Assembly (NCBI GenBank): GCA_902475645.1
Contig: CABSAH010000095.1
Span: forward strand, 1-6,647
DNA: 6,647 nucleotides
DNA from: an uncultured Christensenellaceae bacterium
GTDB taxonomy: Bacteria > Bacillota > Clostridia > Christensenellales > CAG-138
Reading direction: 5' to 3'
Numbering within the stretch: the first letter of the stretch is position 1; each line of letters starts with the position of its first letter. Position numbers and translations under genes: made by a program. A model generated the notes under the pieces. It was not told where the DNA came from. It did no database searches and worked only from the letters and a program-made list of their open reading frames with translations. This document shows positions 1-5,578 of this stretch, in pieces.

Positions 1-593
1 AAAAGCTCCCCGCCCGCAAGCACGGCGTATTTGATTATTTCGCCGCAGCCGTTTTTGTATTCGGCGTCGGGCAGGGTATTGAGCGTATCCGTATCGCAAA
101 GCACCAACGACGGCTGATAGAAGCAGCCGAGCTGATTTTTGCCCGCGGGAAGATTAACGCCCGTTTTGCCGCCAACGGAGGAATCCACGCACGCAAGCAG
201 CGTTGTGGGAAGCTGCACAAGCCTTATGCCTCGCTGATACGTTGCCGCGGCAAAGCCGCCAACGTCGCCCACAACGCCGCCGCCGAGGGCGATAAGCACA
301 TCGCTTCTGGTGAAACGGTTTTGGCTGAGCGCGGCTGTTATAGCCTCGTATGTGCCAAGCGTTTTTGCATCCTCGCCGCCCTTGAATACGAATGTATGCA
401 CGGCGTAGCCCGCCGATACAAGTGAACGCGAAACAACCTCGCCATAGAGCGGGAACACGTTTTCATCCGATACTATCATGGCCTTGCCCGTTGAGTGGGT
501 GGCCTTAAGCGTTTCTTCGCCCGCAATGGCAAGCGCGCCGCGCTGTATTTCAACGTTATACGGGCGCGATGCGTTAACGCGAATGCATTTCAT
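1..593 (-). CDS. aroB: 3-dehydroquinate synthase, partial (C-terminal part beyond the window edge)
   Basis: AroB converts DAHP to 3-dehydroquinate, the second step of the shikimate pathway, in the cytoplasm, using NAD+ and a divalent metal. The minus-strand frame stays open from the ATG at 593 to the window edge, giving 197 codons of a family usually about 350 aa long. Visible signatures are GGGVVGDVGGFAAATYQRG at residues 104-122 (NAD/phosphate-binding loop), PTTLLACVDSSVGGKTGVN at 129-147, GKNQLGCFYQP at 151-161, and CGEIIKYAV at 183-191, whose Glu185 matches the family's metal-ligand Glu. The two metal-binding histidines would lie beyond the edge. The ATG overlaps the tyrA stop codon (ATGA), so it is the third translationally coupled gene of the aroF-tyrA-aroB operon. 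No frameshift or premature stop is seen in the visible part. Family recognition is secure. Confidence 0.95.
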   Translation of the reverse strand, partial: MKCIRVNASRPYNVEIQRGALAIAGEETLKATHSTGKAMIVSDENVFPLYGEVVSRSLVSAGYAVHTFVFKGGEDAKTLGTYEAITAALSQNRFTRSDVLIALGGGVVGDVGGFAAATYQRGIRLVQLPTTLLACVDSSVGGKTGVNLPAGKNQLGCFYQPSLVLCDTDTLNTLPDAEYKNGCGEIIKYAVLAGGEL

Positions 594-1423
594 ACGCCGT
601 CAACCTCCTCCTTCAGCCTGCGCCCATCGTCAAGCAGCCTTGTAAGCGCGGCTGTGTCGCCCTGCTCAAGCGCGGCCTTGTATTCCGCAAGGGATGCTAT
701 GTAGGAGTTTAGCTCGTTGAGCAGAAAGTCCCTGTTTTCCGTAAAAAGCTCGGCCCACATGACGGGGTTAAGCCACGCAACGCGGGTCATATCCTTGTAG
801 CTTCCGGCGGAAAAGCCATTGTGCAGCCTTGCAGAGGGGCTTTTTATATATGCGTTGGAGGCAAGGTGCGCAAGCTGGGACGTAAAGGCGATCATGCGGT
901 CGTGCTTGGCGGCGGTGGTAACGGAAAACGAGCCGAAGCCCACGGGGGCAAGCAGGGCTTCTATTCTGCTCAGCAGCGCAATGTCGTTATTGTCCATTGG
1001 CACTATTACCATAGGCGCGCCGCAAAACATATCCGCACGGGCATATTTGAAGCCGGAATTGCGCGTGCCCGCCATTGGATGACCGCCGGCGAATGCTATC
1101 CCGTGCGCCTTTGCCACGGGGAAGCAGCCTTCGCATACTATGCGCTTTGCGCCGCAGCAGTCCATAACAACGGTGTTCTTTCCTATATAATTTGCCATGC
1201 GTGTGAAGTATTCCACGCACTCTGCGGGGTATATGGCAATAAGCACAATGTCGCACCGCTTTATGCTTTCCTCATCAAGCACGCCGTCAACCGCGCCGCT
1301 CATAATGGCAAAATCCTGTATGCTCTTATCCGCATCAACTGCAAGCACGGTTTCGCCCGCCTCGTGATATGCTTTTGCAAGCGAGCCGCCTATAAGCCCA
1401 AGGCCCACTATTCCCGCCGTCAT
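590..1423 (-). CDS. tyrA: Prephenate dehydrogenase, short form without ACT domain
   Basis: TyrA oxidatively decarboxylates prephenate to 4-hydroxyphenylpyruvate, the tyrosine-specific branch step. The protein is 277 aa. An N-terminal Rossmann fold begins at once with GLGLIGGS (residues 7-14). Asp30 at the end of the second strand suggests NAD+ preference (inference). The catalytic-site block GGHPMAGTRNSG is at 113-124, with His115 corresponding to the family's catalytic His. The helical domain carries RMIAFTSQLAHL (176-187), whose His186 is in the prephenate-binding position, and GSYKDMTRVA (207-216), whose Arg213 is the expected substrate-binding Arg. Bacillus-type TyrA is about 370 aa with a C-terminal ACT domain; that domain is absent here, so allosteric Tyr inhibition of this enzyme is less likely. 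The start ATG overlaps the aroF stop (ATGA), with a GGGAGG site inside the aroF end. Its own stop overlaps the aroB start. Confidence 0.95.
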   Translation of the reverse strand: MTAGIVGLGLIGGSLAKAYHEAGETVLAVDADKSIQDFAIMSGAVDGVLDEESIKRCDIVLIAIYPAECVEYFTRMANYIGKNTVVMDCCGAKRIVCEGCFPVAKAHGIAFAGGHPMAGTRNSGFKYARADMFCGAPMVIVPMDNNDIALLSRIEALLAPVGFGSFSVTTAAKHDRMIAFTSQLAHLASNAYIKSPSARLHNGFSAGSYKDMTRVAWLNPVMWAELFTENRDFLLNELNSYIASLAEYKAALEQGDTAALTRLLDDGRRLKEEVDGV

Positions 1424-2424
1424 TTGCTAACAACCTCCCTTATACGCCGTACCTTTTCGGCAAGCTCATCGTATTGGGCGGGACGCAGGGACTGCGCACC
1501 GTCGCACAATGCCTTCATGGGGTCGTTATGCACCTCTATAATCAGCCCGTCCGCGCCGCAGGCCGCCGCCGCAAGCGCCATGGGCGGCACAAGCTTTGCC
1601 ATGCCTGTTGCGTGGCTGGGGTCAACTATTATGGGCAGATGCGTAAGCTCCTTCAGCATGGATACCGCCGCCAAATCAAGCGTGTTGCGCGTATAATCGT
1701 CAAATGTTCGTATGCCGCGCTCGCACAGTATAACGCGCTCGTTGCCGCCGGACATTATGTATTCCGCGCTCATCAGCAAATCCTTTAGCGTGCTTGCAAG
1801 GCCGCGCTTTAGCAAAACGGGCTTGTTCAGCCTGCCAAGCTCCTTTAGCAGCTCAAAATTCTGCATACTCCTTGCGCCAACCTGTATCACGTCCACATCC
1901 TCAAACAGCGGAAGATGCTCAACGCTCATTATCTCCGTAACTATGGGCAGGCCGGTTTCCCTGCGCGCCAGCTTCAAAAGCTCTATCCCCGTGGCTTTAA
2001 GCCCCTGGAAATCATATGGAGAGGTGCGCGGCTTGAATGCGCCGCCGCGCAGCATGTTTGCGCCGCTTGCCTTTACCGCGCGGGCAACGGTTAATATCTG
2101 CTCCTCGTTTTCAACGGAGCATGGCCCCGCTATCATGCAGAAATTGCCGCCGCCGATTTTTGCGCCGCCCACTTCAATTACCATATCGTCGGGATGGAAC
2201 TTTCGGTTGCAGCATTTGAACGGCTCCGTAACGCGCTTTACGGAATCAACTATGCCAAGGCTGGCTATCAGGTCCATATCTATGCGGCCCGTGTCGCCTA
2301 TAAGACCGAGTACGGTTTGGAACCGGCCTTCGGAAACATGTATGTCAAGGCCCTGAGCTTTAAGCCAATCTATAAGCTGATTTCGCTTTTCACTGTCCGC
2401 CCCGTGCTTTAGTACAACGATCAT
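1420..2424 (-). CDS. aroF: 3-deoxy-7-phosphoheptulonate (DAHP) synthase, type I-beta with N-terminal ferredoxin-like domain
   Basis: This enzyme condenses PEP and erythrose-4-phosphate to DAHP, the committed step of aromatic amino acid synthesis. The product is 334 aa. Residues 1-70 resemble the ferredoxin-like regulatory domain of Thermotoga-type I-beta enzymes, known as the site of Tyr/Phe feedback inhibition. The TIM barrel follows with IAGPCSVEN (98-106; Cys102 is the expected metal ligand), GGAFKPRTSPYDFQG (127-141; Lys131 binds PEP), QVGARSMQNF (181-190), LLKRG (204-208), ILCERGIRTF (232-241), DPSHATG (268-274; His271 ligand), IIEVHNDP (295-302; Glu297) and Asp308. All expected metal ligands are present. 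I chose the ATG at 2424 because a GGAGG lies 8 nt before it and the protein then aligns with family N-termini. An in-frame extension to 2517 would translate through the attenuator hairpin. It is the first structural gene of the aroF-tyrA-aroB operon. The symbol aroF is used; some genomes call it aroA or aroG. Confidence 0.96.
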   Translation of the reverse strand: MIVVLKHGADSEKRNQLIDWLKAQGLDIHVSEGRFQTVLGLIGDTGRIDMDLIASLGIVDSVKRVTEPFKCCNRKFHPDDMVIEVGGAKIGGGNFCMIAGPCSVENEEQILTVARAVKASGANMLRGGAFKPRTSPYDFQGLKATGIELLKLARRETGLPIVTEIMSVEHLPLFEDVDVIQVGARSMQNFELLKELGRLNKPVLLKRGLASTLKDLLMSAEYIMSGGNERVILCERGIRTFDDYTRNTLDLAAVSMLKELTHLPIIVDPSHATGMAKLVPPMALAAAACGADGLIIEVHNDPMKALCDGAQSLRPAQYDELAEKVRRIREVVSK

Positions 2425-2432
2425 GGATATAT

Positions 2433-2437
2433 CCTCC
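2433..2437 (-). promoter_or_regulatory. Ribosome binding site of aroF
   Basis: GGAGG on the minus strand, 8 nt before the ATG at 2424 and downstream of the attenuator U-tract. It decides the start: upstream in-frame ATGs have no comparable site and lie inside or upstream of the terminator. Confidence 0.85.
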
Positions 2438-2476
2438 AAAAAATTATATTGCGTATTCATGGCGTGGTTTTGCAAT

Positions 2477-2507
2477 AAAAAAGCGGCACCGGTGTAACCT
2501 GTGCCGC
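2477..2507 (-). terminator. Intrinsic terminator acting as attenuator of the aroF operon
   Basis: On the minus strand, GCGGCAC (2501-2507) pairs perfectly with GTGCCGC (2483-2489). The 11-nt space between them can add an inner GG/CC pair closing the loop TTACA. The stem runs directly into a T6 tract (2477-2482) and then ATT. It sits between the promoter and the aroF start, so it must be conditional if the operon is to be expressed. It follows a Tyr-rich leader ORF, as expected for ribosome-mediated attenuation. Confidence 0.93.
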
Positions 2508-2557
2508 CTGAGCGCATCCCTTTAACTGAAAGAGCCTGTCATTTGCACACAAATTAC
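2494..2557 (-). promoter_or_regulatory. Candidate antiterminator pairing (segments 2 and 3)
   Basis: In the leader RNA, GUAA (2554-2557) can pair with UUAC (2494-2497), and UGUGC (2545-2549) with GCACA (2500-2504); two G-U wobbles may lie between them. This pairing uses the 5' arm of the terminator and is incompatible with it. The same upstream segment can instead pair with the leader-peptide coding region: CAUUUGCA (2593-2600) with UGCAAAUG (2540-2547), and UUACC (2580-2584) with GGUAA (2554-2558). This is the classical 1:2, 2:3, 3:4 arrangement. The pairings were found by eye, and the 2:3 helix is modest, so its exact form is uncertain. Confidence 0.6.
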
Positions 2558-2562
2558 CCTTA

Positions 2563-2616
2563 CTATGCGGTCATAGCAAGGTAATAATAATATGCAAATG
2601 CGGCGGTCCTTTTCAT
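2563..2616 (-). CDS. Tyrosine-rich leader peptide of the aroF operon
   Basis: A 17-codon ORF reading MKRTAAFAYYYYLAMTA, then TAG. An AAGGAG site lies 9 nt before its ATG (AGGAG at 2626-2630), and it begins about 35 nt after the predicted transcription start. Residues 9-12 are four consecutive Tyr codons (TAT TAT TAT TAC), with a Phe codon at residue 7. Its codons overlap RNA segment 1, which can pair with a downstream segment. A ribosome stalled at the Tyr codons would cover segment 1 and free segment 2 to form the antiterminator. A ribosome reaching the TAG would leave the terminator to form. The role is therefore sensing of charged tRNA-Tyr rather than making a functional peptide. This matches the operon products, which lead to tyrosine. 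Confidence 0.9.
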   Translation of the reverse strand: MKRTAAFAYYYYLAMTA

Positions 2617-2657
2617 CGGTTCGTTCTCCTTATATTGCAAAACCAACTTTGCCCTCA

Positions 2658-2686
2658 AGTATAAGAACATAAGGCGGAATTGTCAA
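2658..2686 (-). promoter_or_regulatory. Promoter of the attenuated aroF-tyrA-aroB operon
   Basis: On the minus strand, TTGACA (2681-2686) and TATACT (2658-2663) are separated by exactly 17 bp. The -35 box is a full match to the SigA consensus and the -10 box matches 5 of 6. Transcription would start near 2651, giving a leader of about 225 nt before the aroF ATG. The promoter lies about 45 bp beyond the stop codon of the upstream MFS gene, so the operon has its own start of transcription. Confidence 0.88.
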
Positions 2687-2700
2687 CCGTTATTTTGCTT

Positions 2701-2730
2701 GGCGCGCAAGGGCACGGGTGCTGACGCGCC
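2701..2730 (-). other. Hairpin just after the MFS gene, no U-tract
   Basis: Directly after the MFS stop codon, GGCGCG (2725-2730) can pair with CGCGCC (2701-2706), with a small GCA/TGC pairing inside the loop. On the minus strand it is followed by AAGCAAAATAA rather than a run of T, so it is not a standard intrinsic terminator. It could protect the mRNA 3' end or terminate weakly. No better terminator is seen between this gene and the aroF promoter. Confidence 0.35.
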
Positions 2731-3963
2731 TTATATATCCACGCAGTATATCTTTTTAACCTCGCTGCGCTTCCTGTACACGGTTAGGAACACGGCGACT
2801 ACGGCTATTGCGTAGAAGCCTGCGTTAAGCTCGCGTATCGGCAAAAACTCGGCCAACGCACCGGCAACAAGCGCGCCCGCCATGTTGCCTATCGTGGTAA
2901 GCATTTGGAATGCGCCCGTGAAGCGGCCGCGCATTTCGTTGGGGACGTAGCTTTGGGTGGAGGATATGCGTATGTTGTAGCTTGTAACGCCGAGAAGCCC
3001 GGTTATAAGCATCATTGCAAACATTACGTACAGCGGCGCATAAAGCAGAGAACCTGCAAGTATATTTATGGCAAAGTACACCATGAGCGCAATGGCAAAT
3101 TTCTTTTTCGGGTCGAATTTATGCTTATAAAGCCTTAGCCCGCCAAGCACGCGGCCCAATACGGCAAAGCCCATGACGAATATGTATTTTTCAACGCCCA
3201 AGCCTTCGGTATTCTTGAAAAACGGCAGCAGGAGCGTGCTGCTTGCGCTGTCCGAAAACGACATAACCGTGAAATACGCCGCTATTGCCATAAGCCCCGC
3301 TTCGCCGCGCATATAGTGTATGCCGTCCTTAAAGTCGGATACGTATTTTTTCAGGTTGTATTGCTCCCCAACGTTCTGCATCTGCGATTCATCCACCTTT
3401 ATCTGCGTTTCAAAGGAGGCGGCGATGAGGAACGTTACCGCGTTGAACAAAAACAGTATTTCAAGTCCCGTATGCTCATAGCACCACGCCGCCGCCAGCA
3501 CCATAACCGACGCCAGCGGGAATATCATGCTGGATACGGAATATGCCTTGGTGGAAAAGCCGGGCGTTATAAGCATTGGATACAGGCTGTCGTATGCCAC
3601 CTGATATATGCTGTCCACAGAGCCGATTATAAGGCAAAGTATAAGCATGGTTGCATAGTTGAATATATCAAGCTTCAGCACAACGAATATGACAAGATAC
3701 AGCGCGGCCGATATGAAATCCAGCGTATATATTGCTTTTGCGCGGGAAAAACGGTCAAGATACGGCCCTGCAAGGAACGGCATAATCACCTTGGGCAGAT
3801 TGTACACTACATTGAATATGGCGTAAAGCAGCGTGGAGCCGGTATAGTCCAGCACCAGCAGGCATATTGCAAAGCCGGACACGGCGTTGCCCAGCGTGCT
3901 GACGACCGTGCCTAACGATAGTATGGTAAAATTCTTTGTCCATAGCGTGGGCTTCTTTTCCAT
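2731..3963 (-). CDS. MFS transporter, drug/macrolide-exporter-like
   Basis: A 410-aa integral membrane protein of the Major Facilitator Superfamily, most like the MFS_3 (macrolide efflux / EntS-type) branch. About 12 hydrophobic segments can be read between residues 12 and 397, with a hydrophilic central loop at about 187-220 separating the two six-helix halves. A motif-A-like loop GPYLDRFSRAK lies at 66-76 between helices 2 and 3. The block VPNEMRGRFTGAFQM at 340-354 is typical of this branch. The substrate cannot be told from sequence; proton-coupled export of a small amphipathic compound is the likely role by family. The ATG follows AGGAG by a slightly long spacing of about 12 nt, and an in-frame TGA lies four codons upstream, fixing the start. 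It follows the HAAS/DUF4097 gene by 78 nt with no clear promoter between, so it is probably the last gene of the PadR operon. Confidence 0.88.
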   Translation of the reverse strand: MEKKPTLWTKNFTILSLGTVVSTLGNAVSGFAICLLVLDYTGSTLLYAIFNVVYNLPKVIMPFLAGPYLDRFSRAKAIYTLDFISAALYLVIFVVLKLDIFNYATMLILCLIIGSVDSIYQVAYDSLYPMLITPGFSTKAYSVSSMIFPLASVMVLAAAWCYEHTGLEILFLFNAVTFLIAASFETQIKVDESQMQNVGEQYNLKKYVSDFKDGIHYMRGEAGLMAIAAYFTVMSFSDSASSTLLLPFFKNTEGLGVEKYIFVMGFAVLGRVLGGLRLYKHKFDPKKKFAIALMVYFAINILAGSLLYAPLYVMFAMMLITGLLGVTSYNIRISSTQSYVPNEMRGRFTGAFQMLTTIGNMAGALVAGALAEFLPIRELNAGFYAIAVVAVFLTVYRKRSEVKKIYCVDI

Positions 3964-3997
3964 TGGCGTATATCACTCCTTTTTTAACATCATAACA

Positions 3998-4027
3998 GCC
4001 GAACCGGAGGAAGGCCGCCGGCCCGGC
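3998..4027 (-). other. GC-rich hairpin between the HAAS/DUF4097 gene and the MFS gene
   Basis: GCCG (3998-4001) pairs with CGGC (4024-4027) and CCGG (4004-4007) with CCGG (4018-4021), separated by a 2x2 internal loop. It lies 15 nt past the HAAS/DUF4097 stop and about 20 nt before the MFS RBS. There is no T-run after it on either strand. It may set relative expression within the operon by processing or partial termination; this is inference only. Confidence 0.3.
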
Positions 4028-4041
4028 AGGGAAAAGCCGCG

Positions 4042-5025
4042 TTATACGGCAAAATCGGCGCGTACAGATCCGTTTAGGGTTTCGGCCTTCAGGCTGCTTT
4101 CGGCAACGTTGCTTTCAACCGTGGTGTGCTTGCGGTTCTGCTTTTGGCCGTTTATATAAACGGAGCCGGAAACGGTATCGAATTCGCAGTTGAACTGCTC
4201 CAGCTTTTCTGTTGTGCTGAACGATACGGAGCCGTTTACGCTTTCAAGATGCACCTTGCCGCGTATGCTGCCCGTAAGCTTTACGGAGCCGTTCACCGTT
4301 TCGCAATGGCAGCCTTCGCTGGCATAGCAGCTTGTTGCGTGGGTTGAGCCGTTTACGTTTTCAAGGTGTATTTTGTTTGCGGCTATGTTTTCAACGGCTA
4401 TTGTGCCGTTAACGGCCTCGCACCTGAGCGAGGATAGGCGCAGCGCGGGCAGAGCCCCGGCATTGCCGGGCGCGCACTCTGTAATATCTATCGTGCCGTT
4501 CACGGTTTCTATGGAAAAGCCGTCGAATTCCGCATCGGGCACGGTTATCGTGATTACGGGCTGGCGCCATGCATGGCGTCCGCCGAGGGCGCAGTTCCAA
4601 AGCGTACCGTCAAACAGGCCGGTAAAGCCCTTTGACGCACGCTTTTCTTCTATGCTGAGTATGCCGTCGCGTATGGAAACCACGGGCTTTTTTATGCCTT
4701 CGGGGTAGTCAAGGTCAACGCGGTACTCGCTGCCGCGCAGTATTTTAAGCTTTGCGTTTACGGTATCGGCCCTTATGCCCGTGAACGCCTCGCCGTATGC
4801 CTCCGCTTCCGCGGCGGGGGAGGTCGGGACGCTGCCCGCGCTTTGCTTTATTATTTCCTGCGCAAGCTTTTCGGGGGAGCCAAGCTCCTCAATCACTCTT
4901 GCGGCGTTTTCCGTACCCGCATCTTCAAAATATTCGGTATAGAACTGTATGGCGGCTTCGCGCTCGCTTACGTCTATACATTCAAGGCAGCGTTTAAGCC
5001 TTGCAAGGTATTCGTTGGCGGTCAT
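4042..5025 (-). CDS. HAAS (DUF1700) / DUF4097 protein with seven VNGS repeats
   Basis: A 327-aa protein with two parts. Residues 1-60 match the HAAS/DUF1700 signature: an EYLARLKRCLE helix, an acidic FYTEYFEDAG helix, and ELGSPEKLAQEII. This domain is typically encoded next to PadR regulators. After a short Ala/Glu/Pro-rich linker (62-80), residues 85-327 form a DUF4097-type beta-rich region, predicted to be a right-handed beta-helix-like repeat. It carries the ladder ETVNGT, EAVNGT, ENVNGS, ETVNGS, ESVNGS, DTVSGS, ETLNGS. Relatives usually have one or more membrane helices between the two parts; none is visible here and there is no signal peptide, so it looks cytoplasmic. The GGAGG lies 8 nt before the ATG and just after the stop of the small upstream gene. 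The molecular function of the family is not established; a sensory partner of PadR is the usual proposal. Family assignment is good, role is unknown. Confidence 0.85.
   Translation of the reverse strand: MTANEYLARLKRCLECIDVSEREAAIQFYTEYFEDAGTENAARVIEELGSPEKLAQEIIKQSAGSVPTSPAAEAEAYGEAFTGIRADTVNAKLKILRGSEYRVDLDYPEGIKKPVVSIRDGILSIEEKRASKGFTGLFDGTLWNCALGGRHAWRQPVITITVPDAEFDGFSIETVNGTIDITECAPGNAGALPALRLSSLRCEAVNGTIAVENIAANKIHLENVNGSTHATSCYASEGCHCETVNGSVKLTGSIRGKVHLESVNGSVSFSTTEKLEQFNCEFDTVSGSVYINGQKQNRKHTTVESNVAESSLKAETLNGSVRADFAV
4066..4515 (-). repeat. Seven in-frame E-x-V-N-G-S/T coding repeats
   Basis: The motif E[TANS]VNG[ST] recurs at residues 173, 203, 222, 242, 261, 283 (as DTVSGS) and 315 (as ETLNGS) of the HAAS/DUF4097 protein. 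Four successive steps are 19-22 residues, consistent with one turn of a beta-helix per repeat; the first (30) and last (32) steps are longer. At DNA level the units have diverged outside the core codons, so the repetition is structural rather than recent tandem duplication. Confidence 0.8.
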
Positions 5026-5038
5026 TGCGGTTTCCTCC

Positions 5039-5194
5039 TTATATAATGCGCGCTATGCTTGTGCGCAGCTCGTTAAGCTCCCTATGGAACTCCTCAATAA
5101 CCTCTTCGCGGCAGCCTTCCTTTGCTATTATGCTGCGCCTTTCACCGGCGGGGCTTATGCCGCCGCGCCGATTGCCGTTATTATAATACATCAT
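5039..5194 (-). CDS. Small hypothetical protein (51 aa) between padR and the HAAS/DUF4097 gene
   Basis: A 51-codon ORF starting MMYYNNGNRRGG and ending RTSIARII, then TAA. I do not recognise a family. It has a good GGAGG (5203-5207) 8 nt before the first ATG. Its start overlaps the last 14 nt of padR, and its TAA is immediately followed by the GGAGG of the next gene, so it is fully built into the operon. The N-terminal 17 residues are rich in Tyr, Asn, Gly and Arg and probably disordered. Residues 18-51 look like one amphipathic, highly charged helix with Glu/Arg/Lys alternation and Ile/Val/Leu spacing that could form a coiled coil. One Cys is at position 28. No signal peptide or membrane segment is seen. 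It may bind PadR or the HAAS protein; that is inference from position alone. Confidence 0.75.
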   Translation of the reverse strand: MMYYNNGNRRGGISPAGERRSIIAKEGCREEVIEEFHRELNELRTSIARII

Positions 5195-5507
5195 TGTTAT
5201 TACCTCCGTACAATAGTGAATTTACCCTTAACGTGTATGCCTTCCATTCGGCCCTGTATTCGTTCAGCTTACTGCGCCCCGCGTCGGTAAGCGCGTAATA
5301 CCGCCTAAGTCTTCCCGAAAAGGGCTTGTCATATGTTGAAAGCAGGCCGTCCCTTTGCAGCCTTCTCAGCACGGGATAGAGCGTGGATTCTGATATATCC
5401 ATAATCTGCTTTACGCTTTGCGTAAGCACGTAGCCGTATGCATCATTATCGTCAAGCACAGCCAGCACGCATGCATCCAGCAGCGCAGAGCCTAATTGAA
5501 ACACCAT
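5181..5507 (-). CDS. PadR-family transcriptional regulator
   Basis: A 108-aa winged-helix DNA-binding protein of the short PadR (PadR-s1-like) type. The family core is complete: DAYGYVLTQ (22-30), the recognition-helix block STLYPVLRRLQRDGLL (41-56), and the wing GRLRRYYALTDAGR (65-78), followed by a C-terminal dimerisation helix (about 79-100). Relatives are mostly repressors of neighbouring transporter or stress genes and of themselves, released by small hydrophobic ligands. I chose the ATG at 5507 because GGAGG (5516-5520) is 8 nt upstream; a GTG at 5516 in the same frame overlaps that site. It is the first gene of a four-gene operon with the 51-aa protein, the HAAS/DUF4097 protein and the MFS transporter. 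It is divergent from the thymidylate-kinase-like gene. Confidence 0.93.
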   Translation of the reverse strand: MVFQLGSALLDACVLAVLDDNDAYGYVLTQSVKQIMDISESTLYPVLRRLQRDGLLSTYDKPFSGRLRRYYALTDAGRSKLNEYRAEWKAYTLRVNSLLYGGNNNDVL

Positions 5508-5515
5508 GTCGCGCA

Positions 5516-5520
5516 CCTCC
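5516..5520 (-). promoter_or_regulatory. Ribosome binding site of padR
   Basis: GGAGG (within AAAGGAGG) 8 nt before the ATG at 5507. It excludes the GTG at 5516 as a start, because that codon would overlap the site itself. Confidence 0.8.
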
Positions 5521-5531
5521 TTTCGACGATG

Positions 5532-5552
5532 ATATTATATGGCGTATAATAT
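5532..5552 (-). promoter_or_regulatory. Inverted repeat over the padR -10 box, candidate PadR operator
   Basis: The arms ATATTATA (5532-5539) and TATAATAT (5545-5552) are perfect 8-bp inverted repeats with a 5-bp spacer (TGGCG). One arm contains the padR -10 hexamer and the other lies in the spacer between -35 and -10, where a bound dimer would block polymerase. PadR proteins commonly repress their own promoters through such dyads. The arms are AT-rich and partly dictated by TATAAT, which lowers certainty. Confidence 0.5.
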
Positions 5553-5562
5553 AGCTTGTCAA
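5534..5562 (-). promoter_or_regulatory. Consensus SigA-type promoter of the padR operon
   Basis: On the minus strand, TTGACA (5557-5562) and TATAAT (5534-5539) are separated by 17 bp, a perfect match in both hexamers and spacing. The transcript would start near 5527, just before the padR RBS. AT-rich sequence upstream of the -35 box (5574-5594) could serve as an UP element. Such a strong promoter is what one expects for a gene held down by a repressor. Confidence 0.9.
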
Positions 5563-5578
5563 CACCTTATTGCAAAAT

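Noticed and set aside
821..1696. 291-codon plus-strand ORF opposite tyrA and aroF
   Set aside because: It is antisense to two securely identified enzymes, has no recognisable domain and has a Cys/His/Arg-rich composition typical of reverse-complement reading.
1712..2356. 214-codon plus-strand ORF opposite aroF
   Set aside because: Antisense shadow of the conserved DAHP synthase, with Ser/Pro/Arg-rich composition and no domain.
2425..2517. In-frame 31-codon N-terminal extension of aroF starting at 2517
   Set aside because: It would translate through the attenuator hairpin and T-tract and has no good RBS. The GGAGG before the ATG at 2424 and family N-termini support the shorter protein.
2425..2651. 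T-box riboswitch upstream of aroF
   Set aside because: No T-box consensus sequence or long stem I region is visible, and a Tyr-rich leader ORF with competing stems explains the terminator.
3316..3915. 199-codon plus-strand ORF opposite the MFS gene
   Set aside because: Antisense to transmembrane codons of a clear transporter; Tyr/His/Gln-rich content is a shadow artefact.
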